Source: CAYFQV01 sp964654185 (GTDB taxonomy: Bacteria > Spirochaetota > Spirochaetia > DSM-27196 > PWMO01). From it: a stretch of 64,000 nt of DNA. The notes under the pieces are model-generated. The model saw nothing but the letters and a program-made list of their open reading frames with translations, did no database searches and was not told the DNA's origin. This document shows, one piece after another, positions 63,562-64,000 of this stretch. Location: assembly GCA_964654185.1 (NCBI GenBank), contig CAZZIE010000001.1:1-64000 (forward strand), given 5' to 3'. Numbering within the stretch: position 1 is the first letter of the stretch; the number at the start of each line of letters is the position of its first letter. The position numbers and the translations under genes were made by a program.

Positions 63562-64000
63562 TCAACCAGGCTGGTGCGGGCGTTCGGGCGCTCCGATATC
63601 CCGCCGAAAGTAGACCCCGTCGAAGTGAAGGTTCTCGATGTCGCGGTAGGCGGTCTCTCGCGCCCTCTGCAGGTCCCGGCCCAGGCCCGTAACCGTCAGG
63701 ACGCGTCCGCCGCTGGTAATCAGGGCGGAGTCCGCCACCTCCGCACCGGCCACGAACACCGGGCTCTGGATGTCGGCGGGAATCGTGATCGGGTTTCCCT
63801 TCCGGTAGGTGCCGGGGTATCCGCCGGAGGCGGCGACTACCGCGCACGCCGCGCCGTCGCTCCAGCGGGCGTGGGTCCGTATGGCCTCTTCGAGACCGCC
63901 GCGGGCGGTGGCCTCCAGCAACTCGGCGAGGTCCCCCTCCAGTAACGGAAGGAGGGCCTGCGCTTCCGGATCGCCCAGGCGGACGTTGTACTCCAGCACC
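63562..64000 (-). CDS. purD: Phosphoribosylamine-glycine ligase, C-terminal part (runs off window)
   Basis: The last 146 codons of GAR synthetase of purine synthesis. VLEYNVRLGDPEAQALLPLL is the conserved ATP-grasp NxRxGDPExQ metal-binding segment (read here from the window edge), followed by VVAASGGYPGTYRKG and VLTVTGLGRDLQRARETAYRDIENLHFDGVYFRRDIG, the PurD C-terminal domain. The start lies beyond 64000. It converges with the AAA gene, 13 bp apart. Confidence 0.92.
   Translation of the reverse strand, partial: VLEYNVRLGDPEAQALLPLLEGDLAELLEATARGGLEEAIRTHARWSDGAACAVVAASGGYPGTYRKGNPITIPADIQSPVFVAGAEVADSALITSGGRVLTVTGLGRDLQRARETAYRDIENLHFDGVYFRRDIGAPERPHQPG

Overview
The window is high-GC DNA (roughly two thirds G+C by eye) from a Gram-negative, diderm bacterium: it carries a secretin, a chaperone-usher pilus operon, several lipobox lipoproteins and a homodimeric pyruvate dehydrogenase. 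A free-living spirochaete of the Spirochaeta/Alkalispirochaeta type fits (CoaX, GltS, a Cdc48-like ATPase, SUMF1-like protein), but no gene here proves it and no rRNA or tRNA was found. A recurring trait is short, mostly in-frame tandem repeats and Ala/Gly/Pro-rich inserts inside linkers and spacers.

Layout. 1-6.4 kb: HrpA-like helicase and hisS, an acyltransferase fusion, GltS symporter, thioesterase plus methyltransferase. 6.45-10.6 kb: a leader with a 32-codon ORF, two tandem terminators and a predicted antiterminator, then a heterodimeric BmrCD-like ABC exporter. 10.7-16 kb: Eis-like acetyltransferase, Ere/ChaN-like lipoprotein, GH65 phosphorylase. 16-22 kb (minus): operon aceE-aceF-PRC barrel-PilZ. 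22.2-25.6 kb: prs, coaX and an NtrC-type regulator. 25.6-30.8 kb: two adjacent 20-bp repeats, a consensus sigma-54 promoter and a pilin-chaperone-usher-tip operon. 30.9-43 kb: SnoaL-like protein, then a coupled set lipoprotein - clostripain-like peptidase - 2479-residue Rhs protein with a predicted cysteine-protease tip, followed by a lower-GC SUMF1-like gene. 43.2-45 kb: DUF72, P-loop and PH-like proteins. 45.1-48.2 kb: kaiC-kaiB-histidine kinase. 48.1-49.1 kb: nucleoside hydrolase. 49.2-57.4 kb: type II secretion genes, starting with a predicted prepilin peptidase-secretin fusion, then gspE, gspF, gspG and two unknown envelope proteins. 57.4-64 kb: PEBP protein, UPF0182 membrane protein, Cdc48/VAT-like AAA ATPase and the 3' end of purD.

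The most promising systems are (i) the attenuator ahead of the ABC exporter, where one base-pairing switch could disarm both terminators; (ii) the KaiBC timer without KaiA but with its own kinase; (iii) the sigma-54-controlled usher pilus beside its likely activator; (iv) the prepilin peptidase-secretin fusion; and (v) the Rhs/clostripain/SUMF1 cluster. All functional links are read from sequence and gene order only.
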